Of a DNA stretch of 26,492 bases, positions 1-7,055 are shown in pieces. Source of the DNA: Xanthobacteraceae bacterium (GTDB lineage Bacteria > Pseudomonadota > Alphaproteobacteria > Rhizobiales > Xanthobacteraceae); assembly GCA_019746355.1 (NCBI GenBank), contig JAIESC010000259.1:1-26492 (forward strand), read 5' to 3'. A model generated the notes under the pieces. That model searched no databases. It was not told the origin of the DNA and was given only the letters and a program-made list of their open reading frames with translations. The position numbers and the translations under genes are program-made. Position 1 is the first letter of the stretch; each line of letters opens with the position of its first letter.

Positions 1-173
1 GCGATGAAGATGCCGTCGATGCCGAGCTCGTCGACCCAGTGCCGCAGGTTCCTGCGGAAGCCCTTCTCGTCGATCGTGAGGTCCTCGTTGAACGGCACCA
101 GCGCCGCCGCCCAGATGCCTTTCATGTGGATCCTGGCGAATTCCTTGGCTTCGGCACGGCGGTACTGCTGCAT
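1..173 (-). CDS. DapA-family (dihydrodipicolinate synthase-like) aldolase, 5' end only
   Basis: This is the N-terminal 57 codons of a minus-strand gene that runs off the left edge of the window. The readable protein contains MKGIWAAALVPF followed by an acidic loop and a segment ending in DELGIDGIFIA. That is the first strand and helix of the DHDPS/NAL class I aldolase TIM barrel (substrate strand, then the GxDGIxxxG region). The family makes or cleaves alpha-keto acid adducts through a Schiff-base lysine, but that lysine lies outside the window, so the substrate cannot be inferred. I chose the ATG at 173 because AGGAG (plus-strand ctcct, 185-189) lies 11 nt upstream. An internal ATG at 125 (residue 17), preceded by AGGA, is an alternative that would fit the shorter members of the family. 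Confidence 0.75.
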   Translation of the reverse strand, partial: MQQYRRAEAKEFARIHMKGIWAAALVPFNEDLTIDEKGFRRNLRHWVDELGIDGIFI

Positions 174-386
174 GGCGGCTGTTGCTCCTGATTGGGACGC
201 ATCATGCCTCAATTCGAACGTTGCGCGAACCGCCGTTTGCGTATCGCTGCCAGACCGCGCGAAGTGCCCCAAAATGCGTCACAAAGGCTGGGAATTAACG
301 ATAACCGGATATGGAACATTCTAATTGCCTCGGTAAATTGCCATTAGTCAGTGCGAGTCGGCGTCTTTCCTTGGGGAGAACAGACG
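174..386. promoter_or_regulatory. Divergent intergenic region, DapA-like / L,D-transpeptidase
   Basis: These 213 bp separate two divergently transcribed genes and must hold both promoters. The stretch from about 290 to 345 is AT-richer than its surroundings and contains two closely spaced copies of AATTGCC (around 320 and 334). I could not identify convincing -35/-10 pairs, so no promoter position is claimed. Confidence 0.35.
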
Positions 387-2090
387 ATGAAGCGCGCTGC
401 GCTGGTGGCGGGCGTTTCCGCCACTGCCCTGATCTGTGCCTTCACCGCCTGCGCGGCGGCGGCACCGGCAGCGACGCAATATTCATCGTCGCGCTTCGGC
501 TTCTTCAGGCCGCGGGCGGTCGAGCAGCCGGTCAGGCCGCCCGAGAAGAAATCAAGACATCTCGACGGCAAGCCGGCCAAAGAACCGTCCAAGTCCGCGC
601 TTCACGACATCGACAAGACCCCGCCGATCCCCAAAGGCCCGCTGCACATCATCGTCTCGATCGACAGGCAGCGCGCCACGCTCTACGCCGATGGCCAGGT
701 CGTCGCGCAGACCAAGATTTCCTCGGGCACCGCAACCCATCCGACGCCGATGGGCGTGTTCAGCGTGCTGCAGAAGAACCGGCATCACGTCTCCAATCTC
801 TACGACGCCAAGATGCCCTATATGCAGCGGATCACCTGGTCGGGAGCCGCGCTGCACGAAGGCCCCCTGCCCGGCTATCCGGCGTCACACGGCTGCGTCC
901 GCCTGCCGAACGAATTCGCGCAGCTTTTGTGGAAGGTCACCAAGATCGGCGCGCGCATCATCATCAGCCGCGACGAAGCGGTGCCGGTCGAGATCGCGCA
1001 TGAGCGGCTGTTCGCGGCCAAGGCGCGGACGGAAGAGCCGAAGGTTGAGTCCAGGCCTGAGATCAGGCGTGAGCCTGCTCCCGAGACTAAGCCCGAGCCC
1101 AAGCTCGAGATCATCTCGGAGCGGAAGGCCGTGCCGGCCCGCAGCGGCGAGACGATCGAGACCCGCGCCGCGATCGCGATGGTCAAGACGGCGGACGCGA
1201 CGGGCTCGCTGCGCGGCCCGATGTTGCCCGACGTGGCCGTCAAGCCACTGGTCCCCCATGCGGCGCGCAACACCGCGGCCGCCGAGCAGCCGACCAAGCT
1301 GCCTTTGCACGGCGACGTGGACGAAATCGCGATGCCGCCCGCATCGGCCGCCAAGAGCGCAACCACGATGGCCCAGCGCCCCGTGCCGGCCGTCGCCGAC
1401 CGCCCTGCGCCGGTTGTCGCCGAGCGCGCACCGGCCACCCTGGCAGATGCGATGGCGAAACAGGACCGGACCGGGCCGCCGGTCGCGCCGGCCGTTGCGC
1501 CGGTCGCCGCTGAAGCGCCGGCTCCTGTGACGGTCGCGGCCGAGCCGCCGCGCCGCAAGGGCACGGTGTCGGTGTTCGTCAGCCTGAAGGAAAACCGGGT
1601 CTACGTCCGCCAGAACATGGAGCCGCTGTTCGACGCGCCGGTGTCGGTCGCACGGCCGGGCGAGCCGATCGGCACCCATGTCTACACGGCGATGGGCGCC
1701 AAGCCCGACGGCAGCATGCGCTGGACCGTGGTGTCGATCCCGAGCACTTATAAGTCTGAGCCCAAGATCGAATCCAAGTTCGAGCCCAAGGCCGCTGACG
1801 CCGGCCGCAAGCCGCACAACGAGAAGGCAATCAAAGCGGTCGAGCCGGCGCCCGCTCCGCTGCCGAGTGCAAGCGCAGCGCTCGACCGCATCGTGATGCC
1901 TCAGGACACGGTGGAGCGGATCGCTTCACTGATCACGCCCGGCGCCTCGCTGATCGTGTCCGACAACAAGCTGAGCGGCGAAACCGGCGCCACCACCGAC
2001 TTCATCGTCGAGACGCGGCCGATGTCAGACGCCGCCGACGGACTGGCGCGCCATCAGCCGCGACGGCTTCCGCCGCGGCAATACTACTGA
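387..2090 (+). CDS. Exported L,D-transpeptidase (YkuD) with a second, catalytically degenerate YkuD-like domain
   Basis: Periplasmic enzyme expected to form 3-3 peptidoglycan cross-links or attach proteins to peptidoglycan. The start at 387 has GGGGAGAA six nt upstream and gives a 567-residue protein. Residues 1-25 form a signal peptide; FTAC near residue 21 is a poor lipobox, so lipidation is uncertain. The YkuD domain spans about residues 84-190 and keeps the full active-site signature: His157, then Ser167-His168-Gly169-Cys170 (SHGC, nucleophile Cys170), followed by VRLP. A Pro/Ala/Glu/Lys-rich linker covers about 205-390. A second domain starts near residue 392 (GTVSVFVSLKEN, then RPGEPIGTHVYTAMG) and runs to about 545. 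It resembles the strand core of YkuD but has no HGC. Such two-part proteins occur in related rhizobial genomes. The last 66 nt overlap the convergent flavoprotein gene. Confidence 0.88.
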   Translation: MKRAALVAGVSATALICAFTACAAAAPAATQYSSSRFGFFRPRAVEQPVRPPEKKSRHLDGKPAKEPSKSALHDIDKTPPIPKGPLHIIVSIDRQRATLYADGQVVAQTKISSGTATHPTPMGVFSVLQKNRHHVSNLYDAKMPYMQRITWSGAALHEGPLPGYPASHGCVRLPNEFAQLLWKVTKIGARIIISRDEAVPVEIAHERLFAAKARTEEPKVESRPEIRREPAPETKPEPKLEIISERKAVPARSGETIETRAAIAMVKTADATGSLRGPMLPDVAVKPLVPHAARNTAAAEQPTKLPLHGDVDEIAMPPASAAKSATTMAQRPVPAVADRPAPVVAERAPATLADAMAKQDRTGPPVAPAVAPVAAEAPAPVTVAAEPPRRKGTVSVFVSLKENRVYVRQNMEPLFDAPVSVARPGEPIGTHVYTAMGAKPDGSMRWTVVSIPSTYKSEPKIESKFEPKAADAGRKPHNEKAIKAVEPAPAPLPSASAALDRIVMPQDTVERIASLITPGASLIVSDNKLSGETGATTDFIVETRPMSDAADGLARHQPRRLPPRQYY

Positions 2091-3740
2091 ACAATACGGC
2101 GTCGGGATCGGCGTCCTGCTGAACGCCGGCCCGTTGCCGCCTTCGGCCACGTCGACCCAGACCAGCCAGTTGTCGTCGTCGCGGGCGTCGTGGTCCTCGC
2201 GGAAGTGGCTCAGGCGCGACTCGGTGCGATAGAGCGACGCGCCGAGGATGAAGCGCGCGGCGAGCAGCATCGCCTCGGTTTCCTTCAACCGCACCAGCTC
2301 ATGGGTGTGCGGCGCCGAGATATTCTTGAACTCGTCGGCGAGCCGCGACACCTGCTCCAGCGCGTTCTGCAGCCGGTCCTCGCGCTTGAGGATGCCGATG
2401 TCGTAGGCGAACATCACGCCCTGAAGGTCGCGCAGGATGCGATCGGATTCCGCCTTCGATTTCTCATTGAGCGGCGCACGGACCTCGGCGTGCAGCGCCC
2501 GCACCTCGGCGGGGTCGAGCCTCGGCGCGGGCGTCCGGTCGAGATCCTCGATCGCGCTGCGCCCGGCGATCCAGCCGTTGCCGACGCAAAGCCCGATATG
2601 GAAGCCCGCGAAGTGGTTGGCGCAGCCCGACTGCGCCAAGCCCGCGGACAGCAGTCCCGGCACGTCCGAGCGGCAATCCGCACCGGTGCGGATGCCCATC
2701 TTGGTCATCTGGTTCAGTGCGTAATACGGCGTCTTGCCGAACATGTCGGTCTTGGCTTCGTCGCCGAGCTTGCGGAAGAAGTTGTCCATCCATTTGACTT
2801 TGCTCTGGATGAAATAGTCGCGCAGGTGCTCGGGGATCGCCGACATGTCGAGATAGAGCGGCGTGTTGCCTTTGCGGTTCTCCATCGCCATCGCCCGGGC
2901 GATGCGCGGCACATCGGCCTCGTCGCCCCACTCCGGCTCGTAGCTCTGCATGAACGCCTCGCCCTTGGCGTTCACCCATTGCGCACCCTCCTGAATGGCG
3001 AAGGTGATGCCCTCGAAATAGAACTTCGGCGTGCCGGGCCGCACGTAGGAGAATTCCGCGTTGCGCAGCGCCGCGCCCGCGCGATAGGCGAGCAGCGTGC
3101 CGGTGCCGGTGATGTCGCGCACGAAGCCCGAACGGAAGGTGATGGCATTGGTCGCAACGATCGTCGCGCGCGCCTTGATGACGTTGAACGCGCCGGTGCG
3201 GCTGTTGATGCCGACCGCGCCGGTGATCCGCTCGCCCGCGCCGCCACGCATCAGCCCGGTGACGAACAGCCGGTCGATGAGCCGTACGCGCTCGAGCGCG
3301 AGCCGCTGCTTCCAGGCGAATTCGAGCCCGCCGCCCTCCGGATACATTACGCGGGCAAGGTCGAGGCCGCGAGTCGGCCGGCGCTTGTAGCGGCCCTCCT
3401 CGTCCTTGCCGAAGTGCATGCCCATCGCCTCGAAGTCCTTGAGGCGGGCATGCGAGTCGATCAGCGATTGGCGCACCAGCTCCTGGTCGGCAATGCCGTC
3501 ATTGCCGGCGACGATCTCGTGCAGGATGCCGTCGATGTCGTCGCCCGGCAGCGCGACGATGGTCCAGGCGTTGGAGAACGCCGTGTGCCCGGTGCGGCCG
3601 ATCAGCCAGGAGTCCACCAGCGTCACCCGCGTGCCGGGCGCCCCGTTGCGCTTGGCCGACAGCGCCGCCATCAGCCCGCCCGCGCCGCCGCCCACCACCA
3701 GCACGTCGGTGTCGATCAATGTCCCGTCGAACCGGTCCAT
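2025..3740 (-). CDS. FAD-dependent oxidoreductase of the succinate dehydrogenase/fumarate reductase/APS reductase alpha superfamily
   Basis: A 571-residue flavoprotein. A Rossmann dinucleotide-binding motif lies at residues 13-22 (VLVVGGGAGG), followed by an acidic residue and the RTGHTAFSNAW loop where the fumarate reductase family binds FAD. The C-terminal cap contains DCRSDVPGLLSAG, FAGFHIGLCVGNGWIAG and a helical tail, as in that superfamily. It lies 18 bp downstream of a 2x[4Fe-4S] ferredoxin gene on the same strand, an arrangement like aprBA (adenylylsulfate reductase). There is no sat, qmo or apr accessory gene in view, and the protein is somewhat short for AprA, so I call the superfamily and not the enzyme. 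Electron transfer from the ferredoxin to FAD is inferred. The start at 3740 has only a weak purine-rich RBS, suggesting coupling to the ferredoxin gene. Confidence 0.8.
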   Translation of the reverse strand: MDRFDGTLIDTDVLVVGGGAGGLMAALSAKRNGAPGTRVTLVDSWLIGRTGHTAFSNAWTIVALPGDDIDGILHEIVAGNDGIADQELVRQSLIDSHARLKDFEAMGMHFGKDEEGRYKRRPTRGLDLARVMYPEGGGLEFAWKQRLALERVRLIDRLFVTGLMRGGAGERITGAVGINSRTGAFNVIKARATIVATNAITFRSGFVRDITGTGTLLAYRAGAALRNAEFSYVRPGTPKFYFEGITFAIQEGAQWVNAKGEAFMQSYEPEWGDEADVPRIARAMAMENRKGNTPLYLDMSAIPEHLRDYFIQSKVKWMDNFFRKLGDEAKTDMFGKTPYYALNQMTKMGIRTGADCRSDVPGLLSAGLAQSGCANHFAGFHIGLCVGNGWIAGRSAIEDLDRTPAPRLDPAEVRALHAEVRAPLNEKSKAESDRILRDLQGVMFAYDIGILKREDRLQNALEQVSRLADEFKNISAPHTHELVRLKETEAMLLAARFILGASLYRTESRLSHFREDHDARDDDNWLVWVDVAEGGNGPAFSRTPIPTPYCSVVLPRRKPSRLMARQSVGGV

Positions 3741-3758
3741 GCTGCTCGTTCTCTCGCC

Positions 3759-4007
3759 TCACCAGGGCCGCGGGCGGTTCTTCACCGACGGGTGCACATC
3801 GACGATGTGCTCCGGGCAGAAGATTTCGCAGCTGAAGCAGGTGATGCAGTGCTCGCGGAACTTGATGACCGGAAGCAATTTGGTCTGCCGCAGCCCATCC
3901 ATCTCGGCGCTCACCGGCTGCGCCTCCATGTGGATGACGTCCGCCGGGCAGACGACATCGCAGATGCCGCAACCCGTACATTTTTCCAGTTCGATGCGTT
4001 CGATCAT
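3759..4007 (-). CDS. 2x[4Fe-4S] ferredoxin, partner of the downstream flavoprotein
   Basis: An 82-residue dicluster ferredoxin. Cluster I ligands are Cys10, 13, 16 and Cys20-Pro (CTGCGICDVVCP). Cluster II ligands are Cys54, 57, 60 and Cys64-Pro (CITCFSCEIFCP). The loop of about 33 residues between the motifs is longer than in clostridial ferredoxins and resembles AprB-like or oxidoreductase-associated ferredoxins. There is no signal peptide, so it is cytoplasmic. It is the first gene of a two-gene minus-strand operon and probably passes electrons to or from the FAD protein 18 bp downstream. An in-frame TGA lies just upstream, so the ATG at 4007 is the only possible start of this type; the RBS is poor (AGGAG is too far, about 25 nt). 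Confidence 0.88.
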   Translation of the reverse strand: MIERIELEKCTGCGICDVVCPADVIHMEAQPVSAEMDGLRQTKLLPVIKFREHCITCFSCEIFCPEHIVDVHPSVKNRPRPW

Positions 4008-4183
4008 GCCGTGTCATAGCAAACGGCGGCGCTCCTGACAGCCGACCGGTGAAAGCACGAACGCCATATCGCCCAAACACATGGGAGCCCTGCGCGGGCC
4101 GCTGCGCCCGGCCTCATTGGATCGTTGTCCCGGTTTTCCCGCTTTGGCAGCATCCGATGGCTTCTGCATCGGAGGAAAGCGCC

Positions 4184-5626
4184 ATGCGTAGCCATCAACG
4201 TACCCGAACCCTGGACCGCCCCGATTTTCTTGGGCGCCTGACGCTGGCGGGCGCCGCCGTTGTTGCCCCCGGCACCAGCACCGCCCGCGAGCCCGGGCCG
4301 GATGCTCCGGTCAGGCTTGCGCAAGCCGGATCGACCGCATCGGCACCGCCAGCAGCCCCGGTCGTCAAGGCCGCCGAGCGCGTCGCCGGCAGCGCGGTGA
4401 ACCACGCCTACGCGGTCAAGGCGGGACCGTGGGTCTTCCTCAACGGCCACGAGGCGTACGACTTCGAGAAGGGCCTCGCACCCGAGGTCGAGGGGCCGCC
4501 CGGATATCCGCTGAGCGGGCGCCCGCCGCTGCGTCGCGAGGCCGACTACATCCTCAAACGCATGCGCGTCATTCTCAAGGAATTCGGCGCAGATCTGACC
4601 AACGCCGTGCGGGTCGATCAGTTCTACACGCAGGGTCCCGCGGTGTCGGCCTATCACCTTTCGCGGTTCGCCGAGTTCGGCGGCTATATCCCGCCGAGCA
4701 CGTCGATCATCATGGAACGCTGCTTCACCGGCCGCACCAACACGCATGCGACCTTGCTTGCCGCGGTGCCCGGGCCGAACTGGGAGATCGAAAAGTTCAC
4801 CCTGCCCGGCCAGCCGATTTCCGCATCCGGGTACTTCCCCGCGGTGGCGGTCAACGACTTCGTGTTTGTGGCCGGCAACATGGCGCTGCTCGACAGCGGC
4901 GAGCTGCCGCCCGCGGTGCGCATCCGGCCGACGGCGCGCTGGGGCGGACAAACCGGCTTCCGCCGCCAGGTGGCCTACTGCATCAAAGAGAGGCTCGAAC
5001 CGTCGCTCAAGGCCGCCGGCTCGTCGCTCGACAACTGTCTGAAGGCGCAAGCCTACGTCCGCGGTACCGACAACTTCCCCGATTTCATGGACGTCTGGTC
5101 ACAGCACTTCAAGGACATTCCCTGCGCCCTCACGGTGGTGCCGGCCAAGGACTACGCGAGCTCCGAAGGGTTGATCGAGATCAACCTGATCGCGCTCAAG
5201 AACGGCGCGGCGCGCCGCAAGCAGGTGGTGTCCGTGGACATGCCGGAGCTGGCCACGTTCGGTCCCTGCGTCCGCGCCGGCGAGCTGGTGTTCCCGTCGG
5301 GCATGATGGCGGTCGGCCGCGACGGCGCGGTGCCGGCGGCCGGACAGGCTTCGGCGTTCGACGGTCTTTCGCTCGCGGGCCAGGCGCAAGGCGCCATGCT
5401 GCTGTCTTACGCCGAAGCGGTGTGCAAGGCCGTCAACGTGCCGATCCGCAATGTCGTGCGGGCGCAGTATTTCCTGCACGACATGCGCGACTTCGCCGGC
5501 GTCGCCGCGGCCTGGTCCGACCGCTACGGCAAGACACCGCATCCGTTCGCCTGCGTTCAGGTCCCGGGGCCGTTGTTCGCAGCGGGCGCGGCGGCGATCG
5601 CCGACTTCTGGATCTACGCCGGCTGA
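4184..5626 (+). CDS. Exported protein with three tandem RidA/YjgF-like domains
   Basis: A 480-residue protein; start fixed by GGAGG (4171-4175) eight nt before ATG. The N-terminus (DRPDFLGRLTLAGAA, residues 11-25) looks like a decayed twin-arginine signal with only one arginine, so export is plausible but unproven. Three consecutive RidA-fold units can be read at about 70-197, 213-338 and 355-480. Each has the early turn (NGHEAY, AGNMAL, SGMMAV), a mid strand (VRVDQFYT, LKAQAYVRG, VVRAQYFLHD) and a closing strand before the C-terminal segment. RidA enzymes hydrolyse reactive imines using an arginine in the closing strand. Here the equivalent segments read PSTSIIMER, IPCALTVVP and HPFACVQVP, with no arginine at that site. 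The protein is therefore probably a binding or structural homologue, or has another activity. Three fused units could form the usual RidA trimer within one chain (inference). Confidence 0.8.
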   Translation: MRSHQRTRTLDRPDFLGRLTLAGAAVVAPGTSTAREPGPDAPVRLAQAGSTASAPPAAPVVKAAERVAGSAVNHAYAVKAGPWVFLNGHEAYDFEKGLAPEVEGPPGYPLSGRPPLRREADYILKRMRVILKEFGADLTNAVRVDQFYTQGPAVSAYHLSRFAEFGGYIPPSTSIIMERCFTGRTNTHATLLAAVPGPNWEIEKFTLPGQPISASGYFPAVAVNDFVFVAGNMALLDSGELPPAVRIRPTARWGGQTGFRRQVAYCIKERLEPSLKAAGSSLDNCLKAQAYVRGTDNFPDFMDVWSQHFKDIPCALTVVPAKDYASSEGLIEINLIALKNGAARRKQVVSVDMPELATFGPCVRAGELVFPSGMMAVGRDGAVPAAGQASAFDGLSLAGQAQGAMLLSYAEAVCKAVNVPIRNVVRAQYFLHDMRDFAGVAAAWSDRYGKTPHPFACVQVPGPLFAAGAAAIADFWIYAG

Positions 5627-6844
5627 TCAGGCGGTCCGCGGCGCCGCCCCCGCGACGACGTGCGCGACCGATGCCCGTTCCGGCACCGGATGCAGCGAGG
5701 CGATCTCGACGCGGTTCCTTCCCCGCTCCTTGGCGCAATAGAGCGCCTCGTCGGCGCGGCCGAGCAGCGCCGGAATATCGATGACGCCCGGCTCCGCGAT
5801 CACCATGCCGACGCTGACCGTGCCGCCGACCGGACGGCCGTCGACCTCGGCCGCGGCGGCCTCGAAGGCCAGACGGATGCCCTCGGCGGTGGCTTGGCCC
5901 TGCTCGCGGCCCGCGTCATAGAGCACGATCGCGAACTCCTCGCCGCCAAGCCGGCCGAACAGATCGTTCGGCCCGAGCTTGCCGGCCACGACGGCCGAGA
6001 ACATTTGGAGCACCCGATCGCCGGCCGCATGACCGAACTGGTCGTTGATCGACTTGAACCGGTCGAGATCGGCCAGCAGCACCGCGACCGGGCGCACGTC
6101 TGCGCCTTGCTGCTGGCCCAGCGCCCTCACGCCCTCGAGGAAGGCGCGGCGGTTGGCAATGCCGGTCAGCGGATCGATCAGCGCCGCGGTCTTGTGGCGA
6201 AGCTCGGTGCGCTCCTTGGCCATCGCCAGCAGGATGAAGGCGATGGCAATGGTGAACAGCAGCGCCTCGAAGCTCAGCACCGTGAGCCAGACGCTGTCGA
6301 ACACCTGGGCATCCGGCGACCAGGGCAGCACCTGCGACAGCGGCGTCCGCGACAGGAACAGCGCGCCATGCGCGAACAGCATGAAGATCGCGGGCCAGCG
6401 CGACACCAGCGGTTCGCCGCGGCCGCGCCAGAATTCGTAGGCGGTCGCCCAGGTGTAAGCGGTGATGATGCCGGAGGAGAGCAGCACCTTGGCGTCGAGC
6501 GAGCCGGCAAGCCACGGCGTGCGGCTGAGGAGAAGCCATAAGACCGCCCCGCCGACCAGATACAGGGGCTCGACCGGGCGTCCGTCGAACACGCGCGCGC
6601 CCGACCACATCACGGCGAAAGCGGTGAACAGCACGGCGTTGGCGAGATCGATGGAGATCGCGTCCGGGACCGAGCCATACAGGCCGAACAGCGCCACGGA
6701 GGCGGCACGCAGCAGATGCGCGCACGCCCACCAGGCCACCGCATGAATCGACGAATTCTGAATCCAGGCGAACAGCAGCAGCAGGCCCAGCATCGCCTCG
6801 ACATAAATGGTGACGAGAAACAGCGTGTTGACGTCGAGTCCCAT
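5627..6844 (-). CDS. Membrane-bound diguanylate cyclase (GGDEF, GGEEF variant)
   Basis: A 405-residue protein. Residues 1 to about 210 contain six or seven hydrophobic segments forming a membrane sensor region. A short linker (AKERTELRHKTAALIDPLTG) leads into a GGDEF domain at about 218-385. The active site is intact: DPLTGIANRRAF, LLADLDRFKSIND with the metal-binding Asp, and Gly300-Gly301-Glu302-Glu303-Phe304. It should make cyclic-di-GMP from two GTP. The inhibitory I-site (RxxD five residues before GGEEF) is incomplete: Asp294 is present but position 291 is Gly, so product inhibition through this site is unlikely. No EAL domain is present. Its stop codon abuts the stop of the convergent RidA-like gene (TGATCA). 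The RBS before ATG 6844 is weak. Confidence 0.9.
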   Translation of the reverse strand: MGLDVNTLFLVTIYVEAMLGLLLLFAWIQNSSIHAVAWWACAHLLRAASVALFGLYGSVPDAISIDLANAVLFTAFAVMWSGARVFDGRPVEPLYLVGGAVLWLLLSRTPWLAGSLDAKVLLSSGIITAYTWATAYEFWRGRGEPLVSRWPAIFMLFAHGALFLSRTPLSQVLPWSPDAQVFDSVWLTVLSFEALLFTIAIAFILLAMAKERTELRHKTAALIDPLTGIANRRAFLEGVRALGQQQGADVRPVAVLLADLDRFKSINDQFGHAAGDRVLQMFSAVVAGKLGPNDLFGRLGGEEFAIVLYDAGREQGQATAEGIRLAFEAAAAEVDGRPVGGTVSVGMVIAEPGVIDIPALLGRADEALYCAKERGRNRVEIASLHPVPERASVAHVVAGAAPRTA

Positions 6845-7055
6845 CGATTTTCATCCGCAAAAGAAGCAACGGCCGGCGAGCTTCCCTATCCGGCGATCCT
6901 GCGCTGCAACAGAAAAGAAGTGGTGAAACCGATGAGTCCGCCCACAGCCGTTGCCCCGTATGGTTTCAACGACATTGCGAATTTTCCCACAAATGCAGCG
7001 AACCGCCGCCGCGATGTGGTGAAAGGCGGCGAAATCCAATAGGGATGCCGGCCGG
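6845..7055. promoter_or_regulatory. Divergent intergenic region, diguanylate cyclase / photolyase
   Basis: These 211 bp hold the promoters for both genes. GTGGTGAAA occurs twice in the same orientation, near 6929 and 7015, about 86 bp apart. I cannot place a promoter with confidence and see no open reading frame of its own here. Confidence 0.3.

Noticed and set aside
4..324. A 106-codon plus-strand frame at the left edge
   Set aside because: The minus strand here reads as the start of a DapA-family enzyme with a good RBS. The plus-strand protein has no family pattern.
312..345. Possible EcfG (general stress) promoter: GGAAC upstream of the L,D-transpeptidase
   Set aside because: The matching second element (cGTT about 16-17 nt downstream) is absent; only an AAAT-like sequence is there.
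2190..4019. A 609-codon plus-strand open frame opposite the flavoprotein and ferredoxin genes
   Set aside because: The minus strand encodes two proteins with clear FAD and Fe-S motifs. The plus-strand translation shows only low-complexity Arg/His/Ala runs.
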